Positions 33,880 through 45,606 of a DNA stretch of 64,000 nt are shown piece by piece. Under the pieces are notes generated by a model, which was not told the DNA's origin, made no database searches, and worked only from the letters and a program-made list of their open reading frames with translations. Numbering within the stretch: the stretch's first letter is position 1; the number at the start of each line of letters is the position of its first letter. Both the position numbers and the translations under genes were made by a program. Origin of the DNA: Cryptomeria japonica. Taxonomy: Eukaryota > Streptophyta > Pinopsida > Cupressales > Cupressaceae. The stretch is taken from the NCBI RefSeq assembly GCF_030272615.1, contig NC_081414.1, positions 818,844,396-818,908,395 of the forward strand, read 5' to 3'.

Positions 33880-34599
33880 CAATGGACCTCTACATACACC
33901 GACATGCACTTCACCGACAATGGCAACAATGCATACCGACACTCCAGCCGATAGGGAATAAACTTTTGTTTATTGTGTTTAATGTAATTATCTTTTGTAA
34001 AACCGACATGGCATATTGTAAAAGACTCATATATGTATGAGATCTTGCAAGTCAAATATATGAGAAAATAATGTACGGTATAGATGAGAGAATGTAGAAA
34101 ATAAGAAAAAGGAAGGATGTTATATGTGAATGCATAAGGAAAATTTTGTGTAAGGTTTTGGTTATAGACTGAGCTTAAACCGGTACTGAACCTAGCATAG
34201 TTGATGCTGATTTGAAGTAGTACATTGTATTGGATTTCATAATTCATTTTTGTAGTCAGTGTGACTCTTATTGAGCAGTGAGCTCTAGGCAGTTGGCCTT
34301 CCTGCATGTGTTGGCCCCTCATTGTAAGTAATATTTACTCATTGGCCAGTGAGTGAATATTGTGGGTCACAAATCCCACCGAGTTTTTTCCCACACTAGG
34401 TTTCCTCGTTAAATATCTTGTGTTATGGTGTGTTCTCTATGTTGTCTCTATTATTCCTATTTGTTGCATTAATTCTTATTTACCGGTACACTGTTTTGAT
34501 ATGCAAAGTTCTTAATAAGTTTAAATATTCTGTAAACCAGTTAGACACTGATTCACCCCCCCTCTCAGTGTCTTTGGGACTATCATTAATCCTAACAAT
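33880..34599 (+). repeat. 5' LTR of a plus-strand copia element
   Basis: Ends CCTAACA just before ATTGGTATTAGAG, with GATTCACCCCCCCTCTCAGT about 45 bp before the end, a hallmark of this copia LTR type. It is rich in ACCGG and ACCGAC. The left end lies near 33870-33890 where minus-strand copia coding sequence stops, but I could not fix it to the base. Confidence 0.7.
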
Positions 34600-34617
34600 T
34601 GGTATTAGAGTCCGGTC
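34600..34617 (+). other. Primer-binding site of the plus-strand copia
   Basis: ATTGGTATTAGAGTCCGG follows the LTR. It differs at few positions from TGGTATCAGAGC, the usual plant copia site complementary to initiator methionine tRNA. Confidence 0.8.
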
Positions 34618-34676
34618 CTCTATTTTCAAAAGCCTAACATCTTGAGAAAGATTCTGACATCGATATAGATGGAGAA

Positions 34677-35872
34677 CTTAAGAAAACAAATGGAAGGAGC
34701 TCTTGTAGACTATGATGTAGAGAAATTGAAGAATATCAAACTTGAAGATGATCTGAGGACTGCACAGGAATTCATTCAAGGACTTTAGGAGAATCTTACT
34801 ATAGCTTGAAATAAAAGAAAAGAACTTCATGAGAAGATGCAGAAAGATGATGATGAAAAGGAAACTCTTAATGAACTAGTGAACAAGTTGAGAATAAAGA
34901 ACGGTAACATGAAAAATAAAATGCAAGATATGACTACGAGGTTATGTAAAGACATTGAAGATAGGAAGAAGAATGAAGAAGACTTGACTAGGAGACTCAA
35001 TGATGCTGGAAATGAAAATCTAAGACTTAGTCATGAAAATGATATGCTGAAGACAGATTTAATTCACATGCAACATGATATAACTGAGCTTATGAGACAA
35101 AAGGGGATTATGAAAATGAGCTGGATAATGCAAATAAACATAAAGAAAAATTCAAGAAAAGTTCAGAGGAACTTGATGATATGCTGAAAAATCAGAAACC
35201 TAATGGAGATACTAATGGACTTGGATTTGAAGTTGGAGAAAGTTTTGATACTGCAAACAATCATGATCACTGTAAACCGATAAGACACCTAGTTCTTATA
35301 AATTTAATAGGAAATGATTTAACTGTAACAAGTATGGTCATAGAGAAAATTAGTGTAGATTTAGAAACAATCAGAACATTAATGCACCCACCGGTCAATG
35401 TTCCAAATGCAACAAAGTTGGCCATAATTCAAAAAACTACAGAATGAATGTGAGATGCTATGTTTTTCAAAGATTTGGACACTTATCTAATCAATGCAGA
35501 ACACAATCCGGCATAGGATATGGAAAGGTTATTCAGCAGAATAATGTAACTTATTATGCTTGTAACAAGATTGGACATATTGCAAAATTTTGTAGAAGTA
35601 AGACTTCACCAGTAAACAATAAAGGATCCAGTTTGAAAGGTAAAGAAAAGGTAAATGAGGTAAAGCAAGAATTTTCAAAACAATGGATTAGAAAGAGAGA
35701 TCTGAATGTTGATGAAACTGTCTCTGCACTGGTAGAACAAAGTAATACTCCACCGACAGGAGATTCTTCATCCAACTGAGAAGTAACCCATTTTGGGGGT
35801 ATTGCAGAAAGTTAAAAATCATGCAGAGTACCCTTGGTTGATGGTGAGAATATATATTTCTTCCTTACCGGC
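34677..35872 (+). pseudogene. copia gag with coiled coil and two damaged zinc knuckles
   Basis: After an ATG at 34677 the frame has stops at about 34787 and 34809, then a long charged coiled-coil stretch (34837-35150, with NKLRIKNGNMKNKMQDM). After a frameshift come two CCHC zinc-knuckle relics. In the first the second Cys is Phe (CYVFQRFGHLSNQC); in the second the first Cys is Tyr (YACNKIGHIAKFC). The block ends at 35872 where the gypsy LTR begins. Gag would package element RNA; both knuckles are damaged here. Confidence 0.8.
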
Positions 35873-37346
35873 TGTATGTGGGAGAAGCGGGTCGATAGAA
35901 CTTGAAATGTGAAAAATGGAGTTCTAGGGAGCCTTGCTCACACACCCACATGACTTCTTGGTGCAAGCTATGGAGTCATGAAGTATGGCTCAGCTTCCTA
36001 CGGTTGGTTCCATGGTTCTCTATCTCACAAGGTCCCTCAAACCAATGTCTTTGCTCTTAGATCACCGAGCAAAGTGGTTTAGGGATGACAAATGCAAGAA
36101 CGAGGGATGCTTTGTTTGATTTTAAGATGAAATGCATCCTAAGCTATGCATGATCCTATAAATGCAATAAACTAGTTATAAGATGACAATATTAGTAGCA
36201 AGACTATCCTAGCATGATATACTGGTCTATGATTAAGCTAAATGATAAAGAAAATACTCTAAACATGCATATTTAGATTAATTCCTATTGAAAAGAGAGG
36301 CTAAATGATGAGCACAAATGATATATTAAAGCTTGGATAGATTTTAGTATAAGTATGATGCTAAAGACTTGGATCTTTGAAAATGGAGGAATGAGAGCTC
36401 TATTTATAGAAAAAATAGGGCAAGGATGGTCAGGATTGAAAGAGTTAATCAAGGGCTAAGTTTGAAAGTTGGGAATCCATGTTTACAATTGGCACCAATG
36501 AAATGGTGACAATTTTCAACATAAGGTTGGTTGAGAGGAGATGTAAGAAGCATTAAATGCTTGAGAAGACCTCATGGTTACCCTAAGGGTTAAGGGTTAA
36601 AGTTAAGTTAAGATTACCCATTGGATAAAGCTTTTATCCAAAGGATAAATTCTTGTGCAAAGGATTAAGGATAACCATGGTCAAAGCAATAAATGCTTGA
36701 TGAGACCCTTGGGTTACATGGAGGTTGAGTTTAGGGAAATTCTTTAACCATGCTAAAGGGTTGAGTTAACCATTAATGGTTATGAAGACTTTGGGGACAA
36801 ATTTGTAAGAGTCCTTCCAAATTTGGGGGTATTCAACAAGTTAGCTTGTTGAATGGATAAAGACTTTAATGCTTTTAGAAGACTTTACTCCAAATTTGAG
36901 AAGTGACCTCCTCAAATTTAGGGAAAGGGGATAATGAATGGGTTTCGGTTAATTGATTAGGATTAGATGGATTTTAGAAGAAATTAGGAAGAGGGTTAGG
37001 ATGCAAGTGGGAGATGTAGGATTTTGCAAGTGGATGAAGGGATAATGGGTTTTAATTGAATTTAATTCAATTTGGTTGCAATTAAATAAATTAGATTTAT
37101 TCAATTTAGGATAAACATTTTAATTAAATTTGAATTTAATTAAAAAGTGGATAGGGGCTTTAATTGAATAAAATGAATTTATTCTATTAAATGGTAAAAG
37201 AGGTATAGTGAATTTAATTGAGTAATTTACTTAATTAAATAGAAGAATGCGGGTAATTTAATTAAATTGGATTTAATTAAATAGAGAAATGAACATAAAA
37301 TATTCATTTAAGAATATAGTCATTTTTATACGTCTACATTTTGCCC
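35873..37346 (-). repeat. 3' LTR of the Tat-type gypsy element (1474 bp)
   Basis: On the minus strand it starts TGTAGACG after the polypurine tract and ends CATACA. It matches 62647-63283 over that copy's whole length. TATA box CTATAAATAG on the minus strand near 36400-36410. Confidence 0.85.
36400..36410 (-). promoter_or_regulatory. TATA box of the gypsy LTR
   Basis: TCTATAAATAG on the minus strand, followed by AGCTCTCATTCC. The 5' LTR copy has a mutated form at about 63176-63186. Confidence 0.6.
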
Positions 37347-37361
37347 CTCTTTGAAGTGACG
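37347..37361 (-). other. Polypurine tract of the gypsy element
   Basis: On the minus strand CAAAGAGGGGCAAAA lies directly before the LTR start TGTAGACG, which fixes the orientation of this LTR as 3'. Confidence 0.8.
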
Positions 37362-37685
37362 TGCGTGCACATGTTATTTCAAAGAAAATGATGTGTCGTT
37401 ACGATTTTATGATCAATGTTGTTTTTATGGATTTCCATGTCGTGCCCGAGATTTGATGTGTGATGCCCCGGATTTGATGTGTGATGGTGATAATGCCCCC
37501 TCGGGAGATGAATCAAAATTTTGGAAAATTTAATTTGATTTGATAATTGTGTTTGTTGTTCAAAATTTTGGCTAGGTGGAATGTTTAAATTGATTCATCT
37601 CCCGATAATGGATGCGTGCGAGGGTATGAGGGAGACTGCGAGCAAATTTCATGCTTATTTCCCTAACCCTAATTTTATTTTATCC

Positions 37686-37693
37686 TATAAAAG
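37686..37693 (+). promoter_or_regulatory. Candidate antisense TATA box (for the PMD unit)
   Basis: TATAAAAG on the + strand, opposite to the gypsy genes, with GGGAAAAAG after it. A transcript starting about 30 bp downstream would run toward a strong splice donor at 37841 and the PMD gene. The inverted fragment at 55752-56506 carries the related TATAAATG. Confidence 0.5.
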
Positions 37694-37840
37694 GGAAAAA
37701 GTGCATTATTTTGTCTCATTTGTGCTTGTTGACCTTGAGAACGAGACTTTTGGAGAGAAGACAAAATGCCTATTCCCTATTCTACGCATCGATTCAAGCG
37801 CGTTCAGAGGTATTAGAGGCCTACCACGTATGGACCACTG

Positions 37841-38530
37841 GTAAGTCAACCTTTTTGACCCCTTTTTGATTTTTAATTTGATTGTTTTTGGTCAGTTTTT
37901 GAATTTTGAAATCCGGTTTTCACGTTTTGGCGCATAGGGGTCTTAGTTTAGCGCATATGAAAAATTTCGTAGCACATAGGGTTGTAATTTAGGGCAGCGT
38001 CCAAAAATATTTAAGATAGCGCATGAAGTTTTTAGGTTAGCGTATGAGGGACACATGGTAGTGCTTAGGGTTAAAAGGGTAGCGCATCGGGTAAACCTAG
38101 CGCATCGGGTTCACAGGGGGTTGCATGGGCAGGGGGATGTAGCACGTAGGTTAGACCTAGCGCATAAGGTTAAATAGGTAGCATAGACGCGGGATAGGTT
38201 AGCACATGGATTGGGTTTAGCACTTAGGGTAGATTAGTTGGCGCACGGATAAAAAAGGGTAGTGCGTAGAGTTAGTCTAGCGCATAGGGTAGATAGGATA
38301 GCGCGTGGAGAAAACAGGGTAGTGCGTGGATATGGTTTAGCGCGTAGCCAAATTTAATTAGCGCATGCAATAGTTTTTACAAGATAGGATGATTTGCGAA
38401 TGTAGAAAAATACATAGGATAAGGTCAGTTTTGCTTGGGGAGGTGGGTTTTTGCCATTTGCTGCGTCGGCTATCATGGTTTTGATTGGTTGTCCAATATG
38501 AGTACTGATATATTTTGGTTTTATTTGCAG
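37841..38530 (+). other. Candidate intron of the antisense PMD transcript
   Basis: Donor CTG/GTAAGTCA at 37841 and acceptor TTTTATTTGCAG ending at 38530 enclose 690 bp. The interior is filled with a TAGCGCAT-type array. The family B element inserted 16 bp after the acceptor. Confidence 0.45.
37925..38370 (+). repeat. TTAGCGCATAGGG-type degenerate array
   Basis: About twenty units of the form TAGCGCAT(A/C)GGGT, with variants TAGCACAT, TAGTGCGT and TAGCGCGT, spaced roughly 15-30 bp. The same motif occurs in the gypsy leader (60480-60800 and 62300-62560) as ATGCGCTAA on the + strand. Confidence 0.8.
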
Positions 38531-38546
38531 ATATTCAAGTTAATAT

Positions 38547-40205
38547 TGTGTGGGGGAAAAAGCGAGACACTAAGCAAACATGCCCTAATCTCACTTTCAA
38601 TCACACACTTGTGGAATACGAAAGAGCCTAGAGGTATCACACAATTGGCTACTTCTTTTTGTAGAAGAGAGAGCCACGGGCTACCTATTAGGATTTCTAT
38701 TCCTTTGTTGCAAATGATAGATAAAATGATGCAAATTCAACTACTAGCCCTAGAGTGCAAGTATGAACTAGTAACAAGATTGCAAGATTGAGATTAAGTG
38801 ATGAAAAGTTGTACACACAAGGATAAAAGGAGAATGCAGATGTGTACCTGGGGTTAAAATCTGAGTGGAAATGTTCGAGATGGGGGCGCAGGCGCCACTG
38901 TCCTGATTCTGCACCTGAAACTGCTCCTGAAACTGCTGTTTTACAACCTGGAAAATTGTCGGAAATGCTAAAAATTGTTATTTGACAGAAGGACCAGGGC
39001 GCCCAGCGCCCCTGTCCCAGGGACCAGGGCGCCCAGTGCCCCTGTCTTGGCAGGACCAGGGCGCCCCACGCCCCTGTCCTGGTCTTTTGCACTGAAATTT
39101 GGTGTGAAGTTCTGTCTCGGTCCGCTTCCGTCGGATCTGCAATGTGTGGCGTCGTTCGAATCCTGAAATCTGCACTTATATCTGAAAAGGTATGGTGGGC
39201 GGCTATATAGGGTTTTGCCTTAGTCAAACCCCCGCTTTGGTGATTTCCACCTCCACGAATAGCCAAGTTGTATTGTAAAAGTAGTGTGTGTGCAAGATCC
39301 TAAAATGAAAGTAAGCAAACTAGAGCAACCTAGAAAGTAAACCCTAATTGCTTGCAAATGATAATGTAAATGCGCCAAATCAAGATGCAAAGTGATCTAA
39401 AGCATGAATACAAATGATATAATGAGGCTTATGCAAAGACATGAAAACAACATGAAATCATACCCAACCCCAAGGGAGGGGTACAAGCCAATCTTCAGTC
39501 GGTGATCCCTTATTGTTCTTCAATGCCTTCAAAGCCCTAAATGGATGAATGAAATCGATAGATGCTTGATGGATGGATGTTGAATGTTGTTGAAGTCTTC
39601 AAAGATCTGCTCTTTCGCTGCATAGAAGGTCCTTGAAACCCAAAATTCCAATCCCTTCAAATGAAGAAAGAGAGCTCTTATATATAAAACCCTAGGTCTT
39701 AATTTCAACTTTTGGCCGACCTAGAGATTGAATTTCCCGCCAATTTCTTGGGGTTAAGCTTTATTTTATGATTGGATCGCGCTCCTAAAATTTCAGAAAA
39801 AATGTCCGGGACCATGTGCACTCCGGGCGCCATGGTCCTGGCAACTTTTCACCAAATTTTCAGGGCCGTCGGATATGATGATTTTAGAGAGAATCCCGAA
39901 GTTACAGGTGATTTTGAGATGTTTTGACCCCCGAAATCAAGCCCCCAAAGTTCAAAATAGGACCTAATTAGGGTTTTTGATTAAATGATGTATTGGAGGA
40001 ATAAAGTGAAAGGGGCACACTTTAATGAAAGGGCCCAACTTTATGATGTGGAAGATGATAAAATAGAACCTTAGACCTAATTAATTTGATTAATTAAGTG
40101 CTAAAGGGAAAATGCAATGCAAAATGCAAAATGCGCCAAGGCGGGTGCTAAACTAGGTGTGAAATTGTACCCTTTTAGCAAGTGCGTACAATTTACGACA
40201 CTACA
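38547..40205 (-). repeat. 3' LTR of family B (1659 bp)
   Basis: Left end TGTGTGGGGG, right end GACACTACA on the + strand, so it starts TGTAGTGTC on the minus strand. Minus-strand TATA box TATATAA near 39679-39687. Three GC hairpin modules at about 38988-39085. The GGACC/GGCGCC motif occurs again near 39808-39840. Confidence 0.92.
38988..39085. repeat. GC-rich hairpin modules in family B 3' LTR (three copies)
   Basis: Three tandem units of the type GGACCAGGGCGC, CCA, GCGCCCCTGTCC, related to the family A modules in the opposite orientation. The 5' LTR copy is at 46046-46143. Confidence 0.85.
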
Positions 40206-40221
40206 TTTAGCCCCCACTTTA
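40206..40221 (-). other. Polypurine tract of family B
   Basis: TAAAGTGGGGGCTAAA on the minus strand directly before the LTR start, identical over its core to the family A tract. Confidence 0.85.
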
Positions 40222-42034
40222 GCGGTCATATGAACACTACGTGCATATGCAAGCTAAAGTACAGAAAAGTAAACATTATTTGAAAAAGGATATATCCATA
40301 AGTTGTCGGATGAAGCCCCCAGTGACATCTGCAGTACTCAGTTAAGAATCACAACCTACAAAACCACATGTTAGATCACAAAATCACCTAATGCTTACTA
40401 AGGAAGGTGATGAAAATTCGAGGGTAGCTATATGCCCCCCCCTGTTTCGGCTTGCTAATTTTAGTGAGTTGAAACAGGGTATCATGTTTACCACTTGGAA
40501 TTGTTAAAGAATATTGATGACAAATGCTCACAAGAAGATTTGATAAAAAACTAATGGAGAATCATTTGGTAAGAAAGAGGACTAAATCTCAATTCCAACA
40601 CAACAAAGAGTGTGAGGATTTGAGAGTTCTCTAACACAAGATGAAGGATGTAAATGGAAACAAAATGCAAAGAGAAGAAAAGAAAGGAAAAAAACATGAA
40701 TACACACATTGGTGATCCATGAAAAGAATAGTGAGAGAGAAAACATGGACTTCTCGCCCCTAGATCTTGTCTAGGTGATCCATGGGAAAAAGTACATGGA
40801 AAACTAGCCCCTAGAGTCTGTCTAGGTGATCCATGTAAGGGAGGAGAGTGAGAAAGTCTAGCCTTATGCCGCTAGTTCCACTCAACCTCATGCATGTGTG
40901 TGTAAGTGAGGTTAGAAGCACCTCATAGGAGTCTATGCCCGAGTATGCTACAACCTGTATATGTATAGTAAAAAAGCGTGACATCTCGCTCTAAGAGTTT
41001 GTGCTCTGGTTCCGAGAATAATCACCTTGCATAAAAGAAAAATGGAGACATCTCGCTCTAAGAGTTTGTGCTCTGGTTCCGAGAATGACCCATTGCTCAA
41101 AAAGTGTAATGTTTATGTCATAAGTAAAGTAGAACAAGGATACCTACCTTCATCACAAAAGAAGATACCCCAAAAATGCAACAATGTCATAGATCCAAGC
41201 AAGAGAGTTTTGCACTCTTTAAGCAAGGATAAGATAGTTGAAAAGGGATATCTTGTAGTATGTGTAAAGGAGATCCTTAGAGGGGAAGAGATCTTTGTAC
41301 AAAAGACACCTATCCCCGAGAGGAATTGTCTTAGACAAATATAACATCTTCTAGAATAAGACAAAGAAGAGAATAAGAATGCAATACTTCCTTCTTTTGC
41401 GAGGTGAAAGTGATTCTTAATGAAGGATGACGCTCTTTTTAACCCAATTGGGAGAGTGAATTCATTATGGATGTATTTTACCAAGTGCGAAAGAGGTTGT
41501 AGTCAAGGACTTACACCTCTTGTAAGAGAGAATCCTTTAACAAACAACAACAAATGCATACAAGGAATAACATCAAGTAATAAAGTTCACACCATCCACA
41601 AAATAGGAAAAAGTGGATCCTTAGATAAAAATAAGAAAAGATCATTGCCTCCCAAGGATAAGGTCAATGAGAAGGACTTACACAATCTTCTAGGGAGAGA
41701 TTTAGACATAAGCAAAATGTACTACATACTCACATGAGTTCATGCAAGCAAGACATTAGTGTATGTAAAATGCTCCTCACAAGAAGTGGGTAGGATAAGA
41801 AAGAGAATACACATCTTCTCCCATATCTAGAAAAAGAGGATTCTAAAGAAAAGATGATCAATATTTCCATACTATTACCTCATAGGAACATGAGATAACA
41901 TAGAAAAATTAGGCTATTATGTTGCTTCAAAAATATGATTGCACTTGAAATTGTACCATCATGAATGACAATGAGCCCCCAGTAAGTGAGCTACCAATGT
42001 CACATAATGATGAGCAACATAATAGCCATTAATG
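40222..42034. other. 3' untranslated region of family B
   Basis: No supported gene. It has two copies of a unit with CATCTCGCTCTAAGAGTTTG and CTCTGGTTCCGAGAAT (about 40982-41022 and 41048-41085), and repeated TCTAGGTGATCCATG blocks at 40770-40835. Confidence 0.55.
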
Positions 42035-45000
42035 TTATTTAAAGACATGATAGATTGAATGAGGTATTTGAATATGACATGCTAAATGCTCAACTATAAG
42101 TAAGATCAAAAACATGTATAAAATGATAAAAATTGAAGAAGGGAAGTTACGAGAAATCTTAGAAGAGAGATGAGTGTAATTTATTAGAGCCTTATCCCTG
42201 GAGGAAAGGACTTTATGATGAATAGGAGATAAAGATTCATAAGTGGATTTAGAAATTTGAGGGGATTCATAAAGAGATTTGTTCATCGCCAAGATTCCCT
42301 CATGAGGGGAATGAGAGTTGATAGAAGTAGAAGATGATTTAGTTGAAGTGAGATCATCATCACTACTAAATATAGCATTCACATTGAGAGATGGTCTTTT
42401 AGATGCTTTGGTGGGCTTAGAAAGATTATATCCAAGTCCAAATGAATATTCATGCATGTTATGTTCTAAAGGAACTTTAATTCCTTGTTCATTTGCGCCA
42501 CAACCATTTCCACTATAGCCACTCTTAGCCAAAATATGAAAACCACGACCATAACGATTAGCCATTTCAGAAAGAAAAGGTGGTTTTTCATAAGACAAAG
42601 AATCAAATTCTTCAGAATTAGAGGTGTGAGGAGCAGAAGTTTGAGAAGCGGCCACAAAATTATTACTCATAGGTTCAGGTAAGACTGATTGATCTCTAGT
42701 TTCTTCCTTCTTTTTAACTTTAAGCTCTCTAGGAGGAACCCTATACTCACCTACAAAGGTGGGATTAAAATCAAGAGGTCCCCAATCGTCTTCTGCGAGA
42801 ACCTTTTTAGGATTAAAAGCCTTTTCATGTGTAGATTCAAGTTGAGAAAAATCTTCTTCAGGAACTTTAGACTCATCCAAAGAATTTTGATTATCAGAGG
42901 GTGATGATTCATCCATAGGTATCTTGTTTAACGAGTCATCACTAGAGGAGGAAGGCTTAGAAGAACTCCCTTTGGAAGTAGATGTTTGCAAACAAGCTTG
43001 AAAATTAGTATCACCTATCAAGGTATATGTCTTATTATTATAAATAAATTTAACTTGTCTATGCAAAGTAGAGGGGGCAGCTTGCATACTGTGAATCCAA
43101 GGTCTCCCTAATAACAAGTTGTATGTTAGATTTCCCGACATAACATGGATAGGAGTAGGCAAAGTAATAGGTCCCACTGTGATGGGTAAGGTGATAATAC
43201 CTAATGAAGACTTAGCCACATTATCAAAGCCTCGAATGGGATGAGAGTCAGGCTCAATAAGGGATGTATCCACATTCATCTTATGCAATAGATTAATGCT
43301 ACACACATTAAGGCCAGAACCATTATCTACTAGTGTTCGTCTTACAACAATGTCATTTATGATAACCACAATCATCAAGGGATCATATTGATGTTGAATT
43401 TCACTAGTAGGCAACTCATCTTGAGTAAACACAATTTGAGCTTTAGGATTCATCACAGAGTTAACCAAAGACACTATATTACTAGATGTATTAGGTGGAG
43501 GAACATTCAAATCTTTCAAGGCATCTTGTAACATTCCATGATGAGCGGAAGAAGTTTGGATCAAATCCCAAAGGGATATCTTAGCAGGGGTAGCTTTAAG
43601 TTGTTCTATGAGATCATATTCCTTACCAAGAACTTGTGAAATACGAGGAGCTTGAGGAAGAATAGGTTGGGAAGGAGGAAGTGAAGTTGGGATAACTAGA
43701 GGAGGATTAGGCTGCCTATTATTTCTAGTATTATAGGTATGAGCAACCGCATTATAACTCTCTCTAGTCAGTTGCTTAGCATACTCATAAGGGCTCTTAG
43801 TAGAATAACCTCCTTGCACAGTAATAATAGGTTTCTTAGGAGTGCAAAAAGAATCATTAGCATAACCACCTTGAACCACTAAGATAGGCTTATTTAAAGG
43901 TTGAGAATTTTGAGAAGGACAAGCACCTTGGACAATGAAGAGAGGTTTGTTTGGTGTTTCATTCACATGTATCAAATTGATTGAGGATGGTTTAGAGGAA
44001 TGAACAAAAGTGTTGGAAGAATTATTGATAGTCTTCTCTTGCACTAAAATCTCATCATGGATTAAATCAATTTTAGGAGAGAGACAAGGGGTAGGCATTG
44101 ATGTTCTAGTAGGCAGAGTAATACTAGGAAAGGTCATATCATCCTCTATCATCAAAGGGTCTACATGGGGAATAAACTCTCTGGGAGAAGGATCAACATT
44201 ACTCTCTAAAGTCTCACTTTTGAGAGGGAGATCTTTGAAAGAGATGTTAACCATCTTGCTTTGAACTAGGGTTTCCTTATGAGTAGAACCAAGTTGAGGA
44301 GAGGGAGATGCTTTATTTTTAGAGGGAGAATGATTGAGATTCAAGGAAGGTGAGAAACTATCAAGGGAGTTTTCAATCTTGATTTCATCCCCTTTGGCTA
44401 GGGTTCTCTCATGGGGAAGAGAATAATCTACACCTTCTTCTAATGGTTCATCCCAAATAGCGAAGTTGTTGAAAGGAATGCTTGAAGTATTGTCAATTTT
44501 GGGAGAGGAGATAACATTGTTTATTAATTCCTCATCCTTAGGAGGGAGAGCATCAATAGATGTGTTAAACTCATCCTCTTTCCTCAAAATATGTTCAATA
44601 TTATCTTTAGGGGAGAGAGAATTAAGGAAATTGCTTATTATTTCATCTTCTTTCTCTAAGGGATGCTTATGGGTAAGACAAACTTTAGGAGAAGGGTAAG
44701 CATTTATCATTAATTCATCATCTCTAGTGGGAATTTTGTTGGAAAAGGAAATGCCATCACTAGGAAATGTAGGGATAATGTCATCTTCTTGCACAAAAGG
44801 ATCCTCATGAAGGGAGTTTTTTTTAGGAGGGACATGAACATATTTCTCCAAAGATTCATGCTTAGGAAGGAGATCTTTGAAAGAAGTGTTCATAACCTCT
44901 TGTTGCACTAACATGCCCCCATTGGAAGGACCAACTTTAGGAGAAAATAAGTCAATGTCCATCAATACCTTTTCACTTAGAGAGGCATCATGTAGGGAAG

Positions 45001-45262
45001 GTGAAGTAACATTAAGAAAGGTGTTTATGATATCATTCTCTTCCTCTAGGATAGCTAAATAGGAAGGGCACATTTTAGGAGAATTGTCAAGATCACTCTT
45101 AAAGTCTTCATCCTTAGAGCATGGGAGAGTCTCAAAGGGATTGGTAGCAACTCTTTTAAAAACTAAAATGTCATTATAGATGGGGGGAGGTTCTTTAGGA
45201 GAAGGAAAAATTGAAACAAGGGAAGCTAACCCATTATCACATCTATGAAATGAATGCATCAT
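42035..45262 (-). CDS. Family B ORF: repeat-rich N-terminus, aspartic protease, G-patch; 1075 aa
   Basis: The single long ORF of the element. Residues 1 to about 450 are made of degenerate repeats of about 35-50 aa, acidic and Ser/Pro-rich, each with an SPK or PPK motif and a KEDEI or QEDDI stretch; I know no family for them. A helix block follows at about 555-600 (YDLIEQLKATPAKISLWDLI), matching the same block in the gypsy protease ORF. A retropepsin-like domain lies at about 625-740, with active site VDNGSGLNV and LLGRPWIHSM. A G-patch-like segment is at about 895-945 (GFHILAKSGYSGNG, FGLGYNLSK). There is no zinc knuckle, RT or integrase. It probably derives from a Tat-type gag-protease. 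The active site reads DNGSG rather than DTG, as in related plant elements. The frame is uninterrupted. Confidence 0.75.
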   Translation of the reverse strand: MMHSFHRCDNGLASLVSIFPSPKEPPPIYNDILVFKRVATNPFETLPCSKDEDFKSDLDNSPKMCPSYLAILEEENDIINTFLNVTSPSLHDASLSEKVLMDIDLFSPKVGPSNGGMLVQQEVMNTSFKDLLPKHESLEKYVHVPPKKNSLHEDPFVQEDDIIPTFPSDGISFSNKIPTRDDELMINAYPSPKVCLTHKHPLEKEDEIISNFLNSLSPKDNIEHILRKEDEFNTSIDALPPKDEELINNVISSPKIDNTSSIPFNNFAIWDEPLEEGVDYSLPHERTLAKGDEIKIENSLDSFSPSLNLNHSPSKNKASPSPQLGSTHKETLVQSKMVNISFKDLPLKSETLESNVDPSPREFIPHVDPLMIEDDMTFPSITLPTRTSMPTPCLSPKIDLIHDEILVQEKTINNSSNTFVHSSKPSSINLIHVNETPNKPLFIVQGACPSQNSQPLNKPILVVQGGYANDSFCTPKKPIITVQGGYSTKSPYEYAKQLTRESYNAVAHTYNTRNNRQPNPPLVIPTSLPPSQPILPQAPRISQVLGKEYDLIEQLKATPAKISLWDLIQTSSAHHGMLQDALKDLNVPPPNTSSNIVSLVNSVMNPKAQIVFTQDELPTSEIQHQYDPLMIVVIINDIVVRRTLVDNGSGLNVCSINLLHKMNVDTSLIEPDSHPIRGFDNVAKSSLGIITLPITVGPITLPTPIHVMSGNLTYNLLLGRPWIHSMQAAPSTLHRQVKFIYNNKTYTLIGDTNFQACLQTSTSKGSSSKPSSSSDDSLNKIPMDESSPSDNQNSLDESKVPEEDFSQLESTHEKAFNPKKVLAEDDWGPLDFNPTFVGEYRVPPRELKVKKKEETRDQSVLPEPMSNNFVAASQTSAPHTSNSEEFDSLSYEKPPFLSEMANRYGRGFHILAKSGYSGNGCGANEQGIKVPLEHNMHEYSFGLGYNLSKPTKASKRPSLNVNAIFSSDDDLTSTKSSSTSINSHSPHEGILAMNKSLYESPQISKSTYESLSPIHHKVLSSRDKALINYTHLSSKISRNFPSSIFIILYMFLILLIVEHLACHIQIPHSIYHVFK

Positions 45263-45587
45263 GACAACAATTTTCCTCTTTCAAATGATAACACATGCAA
45301 AATAGAAGGAAATGTTTAATTTTAACCAATGCAAGCACTTAGAATGTAGATTTAGAAAATGAAATTTATGTTTCAAATGAGTTCCTAAATCAGATTTGAA
45401 ATTATTGATCCCAATTAAGCTATCCACAAGTTCAACTTTGAATTGAAAAATTAAGGTTTTAGCAAAAATTTCCACTAAATTTTTGAATCTTGCAAGAAAT
45501 TAAAACTTGTAAATACAAATTTGATTTTGAAATAGCATAAACACTCAAATTTGAAAACATAAATCAGAATTAGAGAAGATTGGAATT

Positions 45588-45606
45588 CACGTCGAGTTCA
45601 CCAAAA
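45588..45606 (-). other. Primer-binding region of family B
   Basis: TTTTGGTGAACTCGACGTG on the minus strand directly after the 5' LTR end CCACACA. One change from family A. Confidence 0.7.
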
